Source: Planctomycetota bacterium (GTDB taxonomy: Bacteria; Planctomycetota; UBA11346). From it: a stretch of 35,743 bases of DNA. Both the position numbers and the translations under genes were made by a program. The notes under the pieces were generated by a model that saw only the letters and a list, made by a program, of their open reading frames with translations, had not been told where the DNA came from and made no database searches. Where the stretch lies: assembly GCA_003136555.1 (NCBI GenBank), contig PLEW01000149.1, positions 726 through 36,468 on the forward strand, given 5' to 3'. Of the stretch, positions 7,403 through 15,798 are shown one piece after another; within the stretch, counting starts at the first letter, position 1, and every line of letters begins with the position of its first letter.

Positions 7403-9061
7403 ATGCCTCCTCCCTCGGCATTCGACGCATCCCCGGCACCACGTCCCGGTAATGAGGCGGATGCGCTCCAGCTTGATGCCGATGTCCTGGTCCTGGGCGG
7501 CGGACCCGCCGGAACATGGGCGGCGATTTCCGCGGCCGCAGGGGGGGCCCGGGTGATCCTTGCCGACAAGGGATGGTGCGGCGCCAGTGGCGCCACCGCG
7601 CCTTCGGGGACAGGCGTGTGGTATGTGCCGCCACAACCCGAATTGCGCGAGGAGGCCCGCGCCAGCCGCGAAAGCCTCGGCGGCTTCCTCTCCGAGCGGC
7701 TGTGGATGGATCGCGTCCTCGACCGCACCTATGCGAACATGGCGCAGATCGCCGAATGGGGCTATCCCTTCCCGGTCGATGAGGAGGGCAAGCAGGCACG
7801 TCGCAGCCTCCAGGGCCCGGAATACATGCGCCTGATGCGCCGCCAGGTCATTGCCGCCGGGGTGCGCATCCTCGATCATTCGCCCGCGCTCGAACTGCTG
7901 TCCGACGACCATGGCGTCGCGGGCGCTGCGGGCATCGAACGGCGCAGCGGCCGCCGCTGGCGTGTAAAGGCCAATGCAGTGGTGATCGCCACCGGCGGCT
8001 GCGCCTTCCTGAGCAAGGCGCTCGGCTGCGATGTGCTCACCGGTGATGGCGGGTTGATGGCGGCGGAGGTCGGCGCGGACTTCTCCGGCATGGAGTTCTC
8101 AAATGCCTATGGCATCTCTCCGGCATTCGCCTCGGTGACCAAGACCGCCTTCTACCGCTACGCCACCTTCTATCACGGCGATGGCAGGGTCCTGGAGGGC
8201 GCCGGCTCGGCCAAGGGCCGTTCGATCATCGCCAGGACGCTGCTGAGCGAGCCGGTGTTCGCCCAGCTCGATCAGGCCCACGAGGGCCTGCGCGAGAGCC
8301 TGCGCAAGTCCCAGCCGAATTTCTTTCTGCCCTTCGATAAGGCCGGCATCGATCCGCTGACCCAGCGCTTCCCGGTGACCATGCGCCTGGAAGGCACCGT
8401 GCGCGGCACCGGAGGGATACGTCTGGCCAATGCCGAGTGCGCCACCGGCGTCCCCGGCCTCTATGCCGCCGGCGACGCAGCGACCAGGGAATTGATCTGC
8501 GGCGGCTTCACCGGTGGCGGCAGTCACAATGCCGCGTGGGCGATGTCGTCGGGATATTGGGCGGGCGGCGGCGCCGCAGCCCATGCGCGCTCACTAGGCG
8601 CCAGCGCGGCCACCCGCACCCCCAAGGGCGCCGGACGGGCAGCGCTACGCTCGGCAGGCGGGGAGAGGACCCTCGACCACCATGCGGTGGTGAAGGCCGT
8701 GCAGGACGAGGTCTTCCCCTACGATCGCAATCTCTTCCGCAGCACGGCGAAGCTCAATGATTCGCTCGGCCGCCTCGACCAGGTCTGGCAGCAGGTGCAG
8801 GATCATCCGGCCGATACAGTACGCGACCTCGTGCGTGGACGTGAAGCCGCGGCGATGACTGCAACCGCGCGATGGATGTACACCACCGCGCGTGAACGAC
8901 GCGAGACCAGGGGCATGCACAAGCATGAGGATTTCCACGACCAGGATCCGTCCCAGCGCCGGCGGCTGGTGACCAGCGGCATCGATGTCATCTCGGTCCG
9001 GGCCGAGTCCGGGTCAGGCCCGGTCCAGGCTCCTGCGCAGCTCGCGGGAGCGGCGCCATGA
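7403..9061 (+). CDS. FAD-dependent oxidoreductase, fumarate reductase/AprA-like flavoprotein
   Basis: The protein is 552 aa from ATG 7403. The dinucleotide-binding motif is LGGGPAGTWAAI at residues 31-42, then ILADKG at strand 2. SGATAPSGTG fits the succinate-dehydrogenase/fumarate-reductase flavoprotein family. ATGGCAFLS and TGDGGLMAAEVGADFSGMEF follow, and the second FAD contact is GTGGIRLANAECATGVPGLYAAGDAATREL. A helical C-terminal domain follows from about residue 420. It lacks a signal peptide, so it is probably cytoplasmic. Its stop overlaps the ferredoxin start (ATGA, 9058-9061), which implies a two-subunit complex with the layout of adenylylsulfate reductase AprA-AprB. The missing dissimilatory sulfur genes (sat, dsr) and the SBP context argue against true APS reductase. 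Its natural substrate is unknown. Confidence 0.88.
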   Translation: MPPPSAFDASPAPRPGNEADALQLDADVLVLGGGPAGTWAAISAAAGGARVILADKGWCGASGATAPSGTGVWYVPPQPELREEARASRESLGGFLSERLWMDRVLDRTYANMAQIAEWGYPFPVDEEGKQARRSLQGPEYMRLMRRQVIAAGVRILDHSPALELLSDDHGVAGAAGIERRSGRRWRVKANAVVIATGGCAFLSKALGCDVLTGDGGLMAAEVGADFSGMEFSNAYGISPAFASVTKTAFYRYATFYHGDGRVLEGAGSAKGRSIIARTLLSEPVFAQLDQAHEGLRESLRKSQPNFFLPFDKAGIDPLTQRFPVTMRLEGTVRGTGGIRLANAECATGVPGLYAAGDAATRELICGGFTGGGSHNAAWAMSSGYWAGGGAAAHARSLGASAATRTPKGAGRAALRSAGGERTLDHHAVVKAVQDEVFPYDRNLFRSTAKLNDSLGRLDQVWQQVQDHPADTVRDLVRGREAAAMTATARWMYTTARERRETRGMHKHEDFHDQDPSQRRRLVTSGIDVISVRAESGSGPVQAPAQLAGAAP

Positions 9062-9438
9062 TCGAGCTGGTCAGCAGGGATCGCTGCGTCTCCTGCGACA
9101 TATGCGTCAAGGTCTGCCCCACACAGGTCTTCGATCCCGGTCTGGATGGAGTGCCGGTGATCGCGCGCCAGGAGGATTGCCAGACCTGCTTCATGTGCGA
9201 GGCCTACTGCCCTGCTGATGCCCTCTACGTCGCGCCGGACGCGGACCATCCGGTCCAGGTCGAGGAATCCGCGTTGATTGCCGCAGGCAAGCTGGGGAAG
9301 TACAGGGCCAGCCTGGGCTGGGGCACCGGCCGGGTATCGACCGCGCAGCAGGATGATTCCTACCGCATCCTGGCGCTGTCGGAGCGCCTGGCGCCCAAGA
9401 AAGCCGCAGCGGCCTCTCACCCGAGCGCACCAGCCTGA
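9058..9438 (+). CDS. Two-cluster [4Fe-4S] ferredoxin subunit, AprB-like partner
   Basis: The protein is 126 aa from ATG 9058, with GGGAG 8 nt upstream, inside the end of the flavoprotein gene. Two complete cluster-binding motifs are present: CVSCDICVKVCP near residues 11-22 and CQTCFMCEAYCP near residues 41-52. Each follows C-x2-C-x2-C-x3-C-P, giving two [4Fe-4S] clusters. The remaining 60 residues form a non-ferredoxin tail (KLGKYRASLGWGTG region) that may wrap the flavoprotein, as the AprB tail does on AprA. It probably carries electrons to or from the FAD of the preceding gene. It is followed 244 bp later by orphan SBP 2. Confidence 0.92.
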   Translation: MIELVSRDRCVSCDICVKVCPTQVFDPGLDGVPVIARQEDCQTCFMCEAYCPADALYVAPDADHPVQVEESALIAAGKLGKYRASLGWGTGRVSTAQQDDSYRILALSERLAPKKAAAASHPSAPA

Positions 9439-9682
9439 GGGCGATCTCCGGCTGGATGCCATCGCCTTGGAAAATCCTCGGCCATCGCACCTGGGGTGGA
9501 GCATCTGGCAGCGTCAGATTTCGTGCCATTGCCGTGCGCTGCCTTTCCGCTCCTCAGCCAGCCGTGGCGTTGAAGACGGGTTGTTCGGCATCCCATGTTC
9601 TCGATCCCGTGTAGCAGGGCCGGCTCCGCTTCGACGTCCAAGCCAGCCGTGCTGTGTACCATCTTCGCCCTGGGAGCTCTCC

Positions 9683-10759
9683 ATGCTGCGCGTGTTCGTG
9701 ATCTCCCTCGTCGTCGCCTTCACCGCCACCCATCTCGCCGCGGCCGACAACCCGCCGGCCATACGCATCGGCATCTCCTCGATCGGTGTCGGCGGGCGGC
9801 CATTCATCGGCGGGAATGTCATCGGCCTGGTCCACGCCCAGGGCCTGCTCGAGCAGGAGTTCGCGCCCGACGGCATCAAGGTCGAATGGACCTTCAACAA
9901 AGGCGCCGGCCCGGCGGTCACCGAAGAGCTGGTCAACGGCCTGATCGACCTCGCGACGCAGGGTGATCTGCCGCTGGTCGTCCACCGTTCCTCGCAGGTG
10001 AAGACCAAGTTGCTGATCGCCACCCTGAATTCGAGCCATACCTACCTGGCGGTGAAGCCGGAGTCGGCGTTCCAGAGCCTCAATGATCTGGTCGGCCACC
10101 GCATGGCCCTGTTCAAGGGCACCGCCGGCCAGCTGCTCACGGCCCGGCTGCTGGCGCTCAAGGGGCTCAAGGAGCAGGACTTCCTCACCATCACCCTCGA
10201 TGTCTCGGCGAGCCTCCCGGCCCTGCTCAGCGGTGACGTGGACTGCATGTGGGGCGGGACCAACCTCCTGGAGCTCGAGGATGCCGGCAAGGTGCGCATC
10301 GTCTTCAGCACCCGTGAAATGCCGCCCGTCCCCAAACGCCCATGCTCGACCGGCGCGATCTTCGCCGATGCCGGATTCGAGCAGCGCTACCCCACGATCA
10401 TCCAGCGCTTCGTCAATGTCTATGTGCGCACCGCGGCCTGGGCATCGGACCCTGCCCATGTCGATGAGGTGATCGCGCTATGGTCTAAGTCCGGGACTTC
10501 GGAAGCGGTCTATCGCCGGGATATCGGAGGCGAGTCGTTAGCCCCCCGGCTATCACCCCTGTTCGACGAGGGATTCCTGGTGAACCTGCATGCCGGCGCC
10601 CAGGCCGCGCTCGATGCGCGGCTGATACGCGCACCGGTCGATTTCGACGGCTGGATCGAACCGCGCTACCTCGAGCATGCGCTTGCCGAATTCGGGCTGA
10701 CCGATCGCTGGCACAGCCGCGCGGTGAACCAGCAGCCGACCGCGACCTCCCATCCCTGA
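9683..10759 (+). CDS. Periplasmic SsuA/TauA-like substrate-binding protein (orphan SBP 2)
   Basis: The protein is 358 aa from ATG 9683, with GGGAG 6 nt upstream. The longer in-frame reading from 9278 is unlikely. Signal peptide: MLRVFVISLVVAFTATHLAAA, then IRIGISSIGVGGRP. It is closely related to SBP 1 along its full length: FIGG, NKGAGPAVTEELVNG, ATQGDLPLV, LFKGTAGQLLTARLL, LPALLSGDVDCMWGG and a C-terminal RAPVDFDGWIEPRYLE. No transporter partner is adjacent. Context with the flavoprotein-ferredoxin pair suggests it delivers or senses the substrate of that redox enzyme, which is inference. The divergent pocket loop (STREMPPVPKRPC) suggests a ligand different from that of SBP 1. Confidence 0.9.
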   Translation: MLRVFVISLVVAFTATHLAAADNPPAIRIGISSIGVGGRPFIGGNVIGLVHAQGLLEQEFAPDGIKVEWTFNKGAGPAVTEELVNGLIDLATQGDLPLVVHRSSQVKTKLLIATLNSSHTYLAVKPESAFQSLNDLVGHRMALFKGTAGQLLTARLLALKGLKEQDFLTITLDVSASLPALLSGDVDCMWGGTNLLELEDAGKVRIVFSTREMPPVPKRPCSTGAIFADAGFEQRYPTIIQRFVNVYVRTAAWASDPAHVDEVIALWSKSGTSEAVYRRDIGGESLAPRLSPLFDEGFLVNLHAGAQAALDARLIRAPVDFDGWIEPRYLEHALAEFGLTDRWHSRAVNQQPTATSHP

Positions 10760-10795
10760 CGAGGTCACCCGGCGGCCGGGATCACCCTGGCCGGC

Positions 10796-10817
10796 TGGAG
10801 AGGACCGCGGCTCTCCA
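10796..10817 (+). terminator. Hairpin after SBP 2
   Basis: TGGAGAG (10796-10802) pairs with CTCTCCA (10811-10817) around an 8-nt loop, 36 nt after the SBP 2 stop. There is no T-run, so this is a weak candidate. Confidence 0.3.
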
Positions 10818-11036
10818 TCACCGTGCATTGCGCTGCCGTGGGTGGGCCATTACGCTCCGCCAGCGTGGTTGAGCATCTCTTTCGCATGCCGATGCTCCTG
10901 TGCACTGCCGTGAAATCGGATCATGTCGTGAATGCCGTTCGGCGTTGCCCGGGAGCGCCCTGCCCTCCAGGCCTGCCGTCGGCCATGGGCTGGTACGTGG
11001 CGCCGCCTTGGTGGAAGTCGATAGGCGGTCCAGCGG

Positions 11037-12101
11037 ATGGATAAGGACGCCCAATCGACACCAGAGCATCGCATACAGGTGGGGAGCGGACCGGAGGGCA
11101 GGCGGTTCATCGCAGGGCTCTACGCGCTCTGGCGGCAATTCTGGTTCGTGCTCTGTCTCGGACTGGCAGTCCTGCTGGCGGCGCGAGCACCCAGCGTCGG
11201 CAGCCCCCATGGGCTGCTCCATGCCTCGAGCTGGAGCTGGCTGATCGTCCCCACCATGTTCACCTTCAGCGGCCTGCTGCTGCGGACGCATGAGATCCGC
11301 GCTGCGGCAGCGGATTGGCGCCTGCATGTGCTCACCCAGGGCTACAATCTGCTGGTGCTGCCGCTGCTCTTCTGGGGGGCGGCGATCCTCCTCGCTCAGG
11401 CCCATCTCGATGCCTCGCTCTGCTGCGGCCTCATCGTCCTCGGCGCCTTGTCGACCACCACCACCACCGGGGTCGCCTTCACCCGCGAGGCCGGTGGCGA
11501 TGAGGCGGGCGCGCTGTTCAACGCCACCCTGGGCAGCCTCCTGGGGGTGGTCGCTACCCCCTTGTTCATCCTCGCGGCCACCGGACGCAGCGGGCAGCTC
11601 CCCGTCCTGGAGGTGATGGGGAAGCTCGTCGTCCAAGTGGTGGTGCCGATCATCGCCGGGCAGCTCATCCAGCTCGTCATCCCCAAGGCGCTGAGCAGGG
11701 CGCGCAAGGCGCTGAGCCTGGCAGGCATGCTGCTCCTGCTGCTCCTGGTCTACCTGGTCTTCTGCGCGAGCCTGGAAGGGGGATTGGGCGCTTCAGCTGG
11801 GCAGATCACCCTCATCGCAGTGCTGGTGGTGGTGCTGCACGCGGTCGCGATCGCAGGCGCCGTCCAGGCCAGCTCGTGGCCGGTGTGGCGGCTCTCGCGC
11901 ACGCGGCGGACGGCCGCCGTGATCTGCTCGACGCAGAAGACCGCCGCCCTCGGCCTGCCGCTGCTGCTGGTGGTCTTCGGCGGCGATCCCGCGCTCGGGC
12001 TGATCGCGCTGCCCCTGCTCATCTACCATCCGCTGCAGCTGCTTGCCGCCAGCATCATGGTACCGTGGTGGAAGCGCTGGAATGGCGCCGTGGAGGGATA
12101 G
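11037..12101 (+). CDS. BASS-family (SLC10A7-like) sodium/organic-anion symporter
   Basis: The protein is 354 aa from ATG 11037. It is almost wholly hydrophobic, with about ten membrane helices. The key signature is the GALSTTTTTGVAFTREAGG stretch followed by EAGALFNATLGSLLGVVATPL, the crossover region of SLC10A7/PF13593 bile-acid:sodium symporter homologs. A later QKTAALGLPLLLVVFGG matches the second crossover motif. Relatives move organic anions across the inner membrane; some bacterial BASS proteins sit in sulfur-assimilation contexts. The 36-residue N-terminal tail before the first helix is polar, and no clear ribosome site precedes 11037, so a GTG near 11079 is an alternative start. It could import substrate or export a product anion; direction is unknown. 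Confidence 0.87.
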   Translation: MDKDAQSTPEHRIQVGSGPEGRRFIAGLYALWRQFWFVLCLGLAVLLAARAPSVGSPHGLLHASSWSWLIVPTMFTFSGLLLRTHEIRAAAADWRLHVLTQGYNLLVLPLLFWGAAILLAQAHLDASLCCGLIVLGALSTTTTTGVAFTREAGGDEAGALFNATLGSLLGVVATPLFILAATGRSGQLPVLEVMGKLVVQVVVPIIAGQLIQLVIPKALSRARKALSLAGMLLLLLLVYLVFCASLEGGLGASAGQITLIAVLVVVLHAVAIAGAVQASSWPVWRLSRTRRTAAVICSTQKTAALGLPLLLVVFGGDPALGLIALPLLIYHPLQLLAASIMVPWWKRWNGAVEG

Positions 12102-12166
12102 CCGCGCCGGTGGCCGATCGAGGCCATCGTCCAGGGTGCATCGCCCTCTCGCTAGTCGCGCGGGAG

Positions 12167-12186
12167 GACCAGGCCACCGCCTGGTC
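12167..12186. terminator. Hairpin at a convergent gene junction
   Basis: GACCAGG (12167-12173) and CCTGGTC (12180-12186) form a perfect 7-bp stem with a 6-nt loop between the ends of two convergent genes. It overlaps the stop codon of the minus-strand gene. No T-tract is seen on either side. It is possibly a bidirectional transcript end. Confidence 0.3.
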
Positions 12187-13573
12187 AAGGAACAGCCGCT
12201 GCCACCTCAAGGACAGGTCCGCGGAACGGGCGGTCCGCCACGCCGCCTTGTCCATGGCCAATGCTCCAGCGGGCGGGCCAATCGAGACGCTCGATGCCAC
12301 TGGCAGCTGCCGCGGTGAGCGAGCTCCACGGATCGCTGGGCCTGCGACGGTAGAGCAGGCCGCCCGGTCCAAGGTCGGGGTGGAACGCAAGGTGCAGCTC
12401 GAAATCCCCGCCCGGCGGCAATGCGGGACCGAACCAGTAATGGGGGCTGCGTCCGCTATGCGGCCCGAGGATGATGGTCACCACCTGCCCTTCACCCCGC
12501 AAGCCGAGCCAGAGGGGTGCGATGATCCCGGCATGGAAAGCCGAGAAGATGGTTTGGGCAGGCGCCGAGGGTCGCGCTGCGGTTCGCCCGCGGATGCGCA
12601 GCATGACGATACTCGCGCTGGCCAGGTATCCCTGGAAGAGCGCTGGGCTTTCTCCCCGTCCCACTTCGATCCAGCTGTGCGGATGCCCGTCCGGGATCGG
12701 CCATGACAGCTGTTCGCGGACCACGCCATGGATATCGAGGACCTGATAGCGCATCCCGGCGGCATCCAACGCCATTTGGGCGCAGTGGAGATATTCGCTG
12801 CCTTCAGGCATACGGTGGGCGGTGCCCGCACCCGCCGTGCACAGCTGCAAGACGCCCTGCTGAACTTGGGCATCGAAGGCGAGGATATGGCTGCACACAT
12901 AGGCCACGACGTGGTTCTTGACCAGGATATCCCAGAAGCGGCGGGTGTATTCCGGGCCGATCTCCCGCTGGTAGCTTCCGGCGTAGCCGTTCACCGGGAA
13001 TACCGGATGGTGCCCAAGCACCAGCTTGTAGCGGGCGCCTGCGTGCTCCTCCAATACGCTTTCCAGCCAGGAGCATTCGATGTGCCCTTCTCCCCCCAGC
13101 CCAGACCACGACGTGTGCACGAAGACCAGCAGCAGGTCCTGGCGCCGGACATGGTAGGACAGCCCCTCCTGTCCGGGCGGCCCATTCTGCGGCAATGTCA
13201 GCACCTCGCGGAAGACCTTCTCGCTGCCTTCATCGAAGGTGGTGTGGTTGCTCGTGGTATGGAACAAGGGGATCGAACCACGATCGAGCCAGCCCATCTC
13301 CACGTCGAGCCAATACCGCCATTGGCGCATCAACTCCTGGCCATCGATGGTCAAGCCGACGATTTCATCGCCCAGGAATGCGATGAATTCCGGTGGTGGA
13401 TCCAGTCGTCGCACGACCGCATTGATCATCTTGAAATTGGCGGCGTGGGATGCCCCTGCGATGCCTGAGCACGAATCGCCATAGATGACGAACTGATGCC
13501 CGGCCGAGCGGGGACGGATTGATGGAATGGGCGTGACCGGAGGAGCACCGGAGTCGCCAATGGGAATCGTCAC
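12185..13573 (-). CDS. Divergent calcineurin-like metallophosphoesterase with C-terminal beta-sandwich region
   Basis: The protein is 462 aa from GTG 13573, with AAGGAA 5 nt upstream. Residues 25-280 follow the calcineurin phosphoesterase order: Asp33 in VIYGDSCSG, Asp69 in FLGDE, Asn109-His110 in SNHTT, His188 in LGHHPVF and His229 in CSHILAF. Two usual metal ligands differ: the His of D-x-H is Cys35, and the last His of G-H-x-H is Leu231. Metal binding may therefore be altered or partial. Residues from about 300 (IVMLRIRGR, FELHLAFHPDLGPGGLLYRR, RWSIGHGQGG) look like a LamG/concanavalin-type jelly roll. No signal peptide is seen. It is the last gene of the operon that begins with the amidohydrolase, 52 bp after the DoxX-like gene. 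Function unknown. Confidence 0.75.
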   Translation of the reverse strand: MTIPIGDSGAPPVTPIPSIRPRSAGHQFVIYGDSCSGIAGASHAANFKMINAVVRRLDPPPEFIAFLGDEIVGLTIDGQELMRQWRYWLDVEMGWLDRGSIPLFHTTSNHTTFDEGSEKVFREVLTLPQNGPPGQEGLSYHVRRQDLLLVFVHTSWSGLGGEGHIECSWLESVLEEHAGARYKLVLGHHPVFPVNGYAGSYQREIGPEYTRRFWDILVKNHVVAYVCSHILAFDAQVQQGVLQLCTAGAGTAHRMPEGSEYLHCAQMALDAAGMRYQVLDIHGVVREQLSWPIPDGHPHSWIEVGRGESPALFQGYLASASIVMLRIRGRTAARPSAPAQTIFSAFHAGIIAPLWLGLRGEGQVVTIILGPHSGRSPHYWFGPALPPGGDFELHLAFHPDLGPGGLLYRRRPSDPWSSLTAAAASGIERLDWPARWSIGHGQGGVADRPFRGPVLEVAAAVP

Positions 13574-13625
13574 GGTATTCCTTGCCAGGCTGTTGTGACC
13601 GGTGCCCGATTCGGCGTTGATCCGT

Positions 13626-14564
13626 TCAATGCACGTCGCTGACGGCGCCGGTTGCGGAGGAATCCCGTTTCCCCCGGCGTCGAAACCATGACGTCAGGGA
13701 ATGCGGCCAGCCATGAAGCACCACGAGCGCAAGGGGAGCGGCGTAATTCGATCCTCGTTCAACGATTTCCCAGAAGGGCGAGGCAGGAGGCACGTACCAG
13801 AAGATCTCGCTGGTGAGCTTCCACAGGAAGAGCATGAAGAAGAACGCAGGGGCATCGATCACCAGAGCCAGTACGCCCAGGATCATCTCCGCGCCGCCGA
13901 CCCAGAGCATGAGCGCGTGCTCGACGGCAACGGCTGCCGGGATCCCCATATGGGAGAAGAAGGTGTTCCACGCCGGCTTGTTCATCACCACGCCGAATGC
14001 GCCATGGCCGATGAAGGCCCCCGCAATCGCCAACCGCAGTATCCAGTCGAGAGGGCGCGTTCGTGCCGCCGCCGCGGACAGCCAACCGACGTAGTGCTTC
14101 ATCCGATTGGGCTGGCCAGGGGCTTGGGACGTGCCCGACACGTGTGGCAGTCCAGCAGAGTGGACGGCACCCTTCTCCACCGTGAGCACGATCAATAGGG
14201 AGAGGGGGATCAGGTAATTGGGTGCCCGTTCCAGCGTTTCCCAGAAGGGTTCCCCCGACAATGGTCGCAGCAGCGCCGTCCACAATCCCCACGTGGCCAT
14301 GTAGACGAGCGGCCAGCGCATGGGCCTGACCAGGGCCAAGATGCCGAGGATGATGTCGAGGGACCCGATCACCGGCATCAGGTGGTATGCCGATGCCGGA
14401 GGTATTCCAATGACTCCGAAATAGGGGACCCATCCCGGCTTGGTGATGATGCCGAATGCCCCATGGCCGATGAACTCCAAGCCGCAAGCGACGCGCAGGA
14501 GCCATGCGAGGACGACGATGCAGGGTGCCGAGAGGGCAGACGGCAGAATTGGCGAGGAGCTCAT
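13626..14564 (-). CDS. Internally duplicated DoxX-like integral membrane protein
   Basis: The protein is 312 aa from ATG 14564. ATG 14618 is an in-frame alternative with GGGAG only 1 nt away. The protein consists of two similar halves of about 110 residues, each with about four membrane helices, joined by a polar linker at about 130-175. Half 1 has FIGHGAFGII at 31-40 and EPFWETLERAPNYLIPL at 105-121. Half 2 has FIGHGAFGVV at 184-193 and SPFWEIVERGSNYAAPL at 262-278. The 153-residue offset is nearly constant, which shows a tandem duplication and fusion. DoxX-like proteins are small four-helix membrane proteins linked to quinone or thiosulfate redox chemistry in a few cases. It lies 89 bp after SBP 3. 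Role unknown. Confidence 0.8.
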   Translation of the reverse strand: MSSSPILPSALSAPCIVVLAWLLRVACGLEFIGHGAFGIITKPGWVPYFGVIGIPPASAYHLMPVIGSLDIILGILALVRPMRWPLVYMATWGLWTALLRPLSGEPFWETLERAPNYLIPLSLLIVLTVEKGAVHSAGLPHVSGTSQAPGQPNRMKHYVGWLSAAAARTRPLDWILRLAIAGAFIGHGAFGVVMNKPAWNTFFSHMGIPAAVAVEHALMLWVGGAEMILGVLALVIDAPAFFFMLFLWKLTSEIFWYVPPASPFWEIVERGSNYAAPLALVVLHGWPHSLTSWFRRRGKRDSSATGAVSDVH

Positions 14565-14653
14565 GGCGGAAGGGTGGTATCGGATGGGGGCGTGGAGTGG
14601 ACGCTTCAGCGGGCGCATGCTCCCGACGCCCTGGTACAGACGGGCGGAGGCCT

Positions 14654-15706
14654 TCAGGGCGACGGCTTCGGCGCTGCGGGCTGCTTGGTCCATATGGCCT
14701 CGAGATGGAGGTCGCTGATCGCGCGATCCAGGAAGCTGCGATCGGCCCAGCTGTCGACATCGATCGGATGCCTCACCAGCTTGAGTGCCAGGGCTTCATC
14801 CGCACTGGCGTGCACCTCGTGCAGGAAACCATCGTCGAGGAGCGGCGAGAGGCGGTTTGCGAGGGTGAATCCCTCGAGTTCCCTGCTGAACACCGACGCC
14901 GGGAAGCCGGACTCGCCCCAGATATCGAGCAGTTCAGCGCGATGTGCTTCGTCGCTGCTCCACGCCGTCTCGCGTACGATCACATTGACGATGCGCTGGA
15001 GCAGGGCTGGATGCTTGGCTGCGAAATCCTCGCGGACAAGCAGCGCCCCCCAAGCCTTGGGGGCCTCAGCCCCCGACGGGACAGCTGCACGCGTGCTTGC
15101 GATCACCCGCAGCGCGCCGCTGTCCACCTGCTCGAACACCGGGAATTGGGACCACAGGCCATCGATGTCCCCATTGATCACCGCCGCCAGACCCGATGGA
15201 GGATCGAAATTGACGGTCTTGAAGTCGGCTTCGCCGAAGCCGTAGCTGGTGACGAAGCGGTCGGCCTGGAGCTGCAGGGCGGTGCCCTTGAACAGGCCGA
15301 TGCGCTTGCCTCTCAGATCCTGCAGGGATTGCGCCGGCGAGTTGGCCTTGACCACCAGGTAGAGATTGCCCCCGCGGCCTCCTGAGAGCAGCAGGCGGGT
15401 CTTGATGCCGACGGATCGCCCCAGGAGGGCGGCGAGATCGCCGAGGTAGACCAGGTCGAGGCGGTCGGCGGCGAGCAGCTCGTTGATCGCCGGACCTGCG
15501 CCCTTCAGCAGCGACCATTCGACGCTGATGCCGTCGGGCTTGAACTCATCTTCGAGCAGGTGCTTGCTGTACAGGGGCGCCAGCGATGAACCCGGGATGT
15601 GCGGCTTCGCGCCCACGCCGGCACTGGGATAGGCGATGCGTATGGCATCGACTTCAGCCGCTGAGGAGGAGACGGCCAGGACAAGGATCAGGAGCAGGAC
15701 GCGCAT
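14654..15706 (-). CDS. Periplasmic SsuA/TauA-like substrate-binding protein (orphan SBP 3)
   Basis: The protein is 350 aa from ATG 15706, with GAGGA 7 nt upstream. The frame is open further upstream, but the signal peptide starts here: MRVLLLILVLAVSSSAA, then IRIAYPSAGVGAKP. It is the third and most divergent member of the set, with IPG in place of IGG, LLKGAGPAINELLA, VYLGDLAALL, GLFKGTALQLQADRF, INGDIDGLWS and a C-terminal RHPIDVDSWADRSFLD. No ABC ATPase or permease is adjacent. It lies 92 bp after the amidohydrolase and before the DoxX-like gene, probably in one transcript. It may bind the amidohydrolase substrate or a precursor, which is inference. Confidence 0.9.
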   Translation of the reverse strand: MRVLLLILVLAVSSSAAEVDAIRIAYPSAGVGAKPHIPGSSLAPLYSKHLLEDEFKPDGISVEWSLLKGAGPAINELLAADRLDLVYLGDLAALLGRSVGIKTRLLLSGGRGGNLYLVVKANSPAQSLQDLRGKRIGLFKGTALQLQADRFVTSYGFGEADFKTVNFDPPSGLAAVINGDIDGLWSQFPVFEQVDSGALRVIASTRAAVPSGAEAPKAWGALLVREDFAAKHPALLQRIVNVIVRETAWSSDEAHRAELLDIWGESGFPASVFSRELEGFTLANRLSPLLDDGFLHEVHASADEALALKLVRHPIDVDSWADRSFLDRAISDLHLEAIWTKQPAAPKPSP

Positions 15707-15798
15707 GGCGATTCCTCGGCTAGGATGTGGATCATCGGGCATGGTAGGGATCTCGGGGGAGCGGGGGGACGCGCCTTCCAGGCTGGTGCGGCTGGGAG

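Noticed and set aside
7403-9438. True adenylylsulfate reductase AprAB
   Set aside because: The ferredoxin lacks the AprB-specific spacing in its first Cys motif, and there are no sat, dsr or qmo genes nearby. Only the general architecture is shared.
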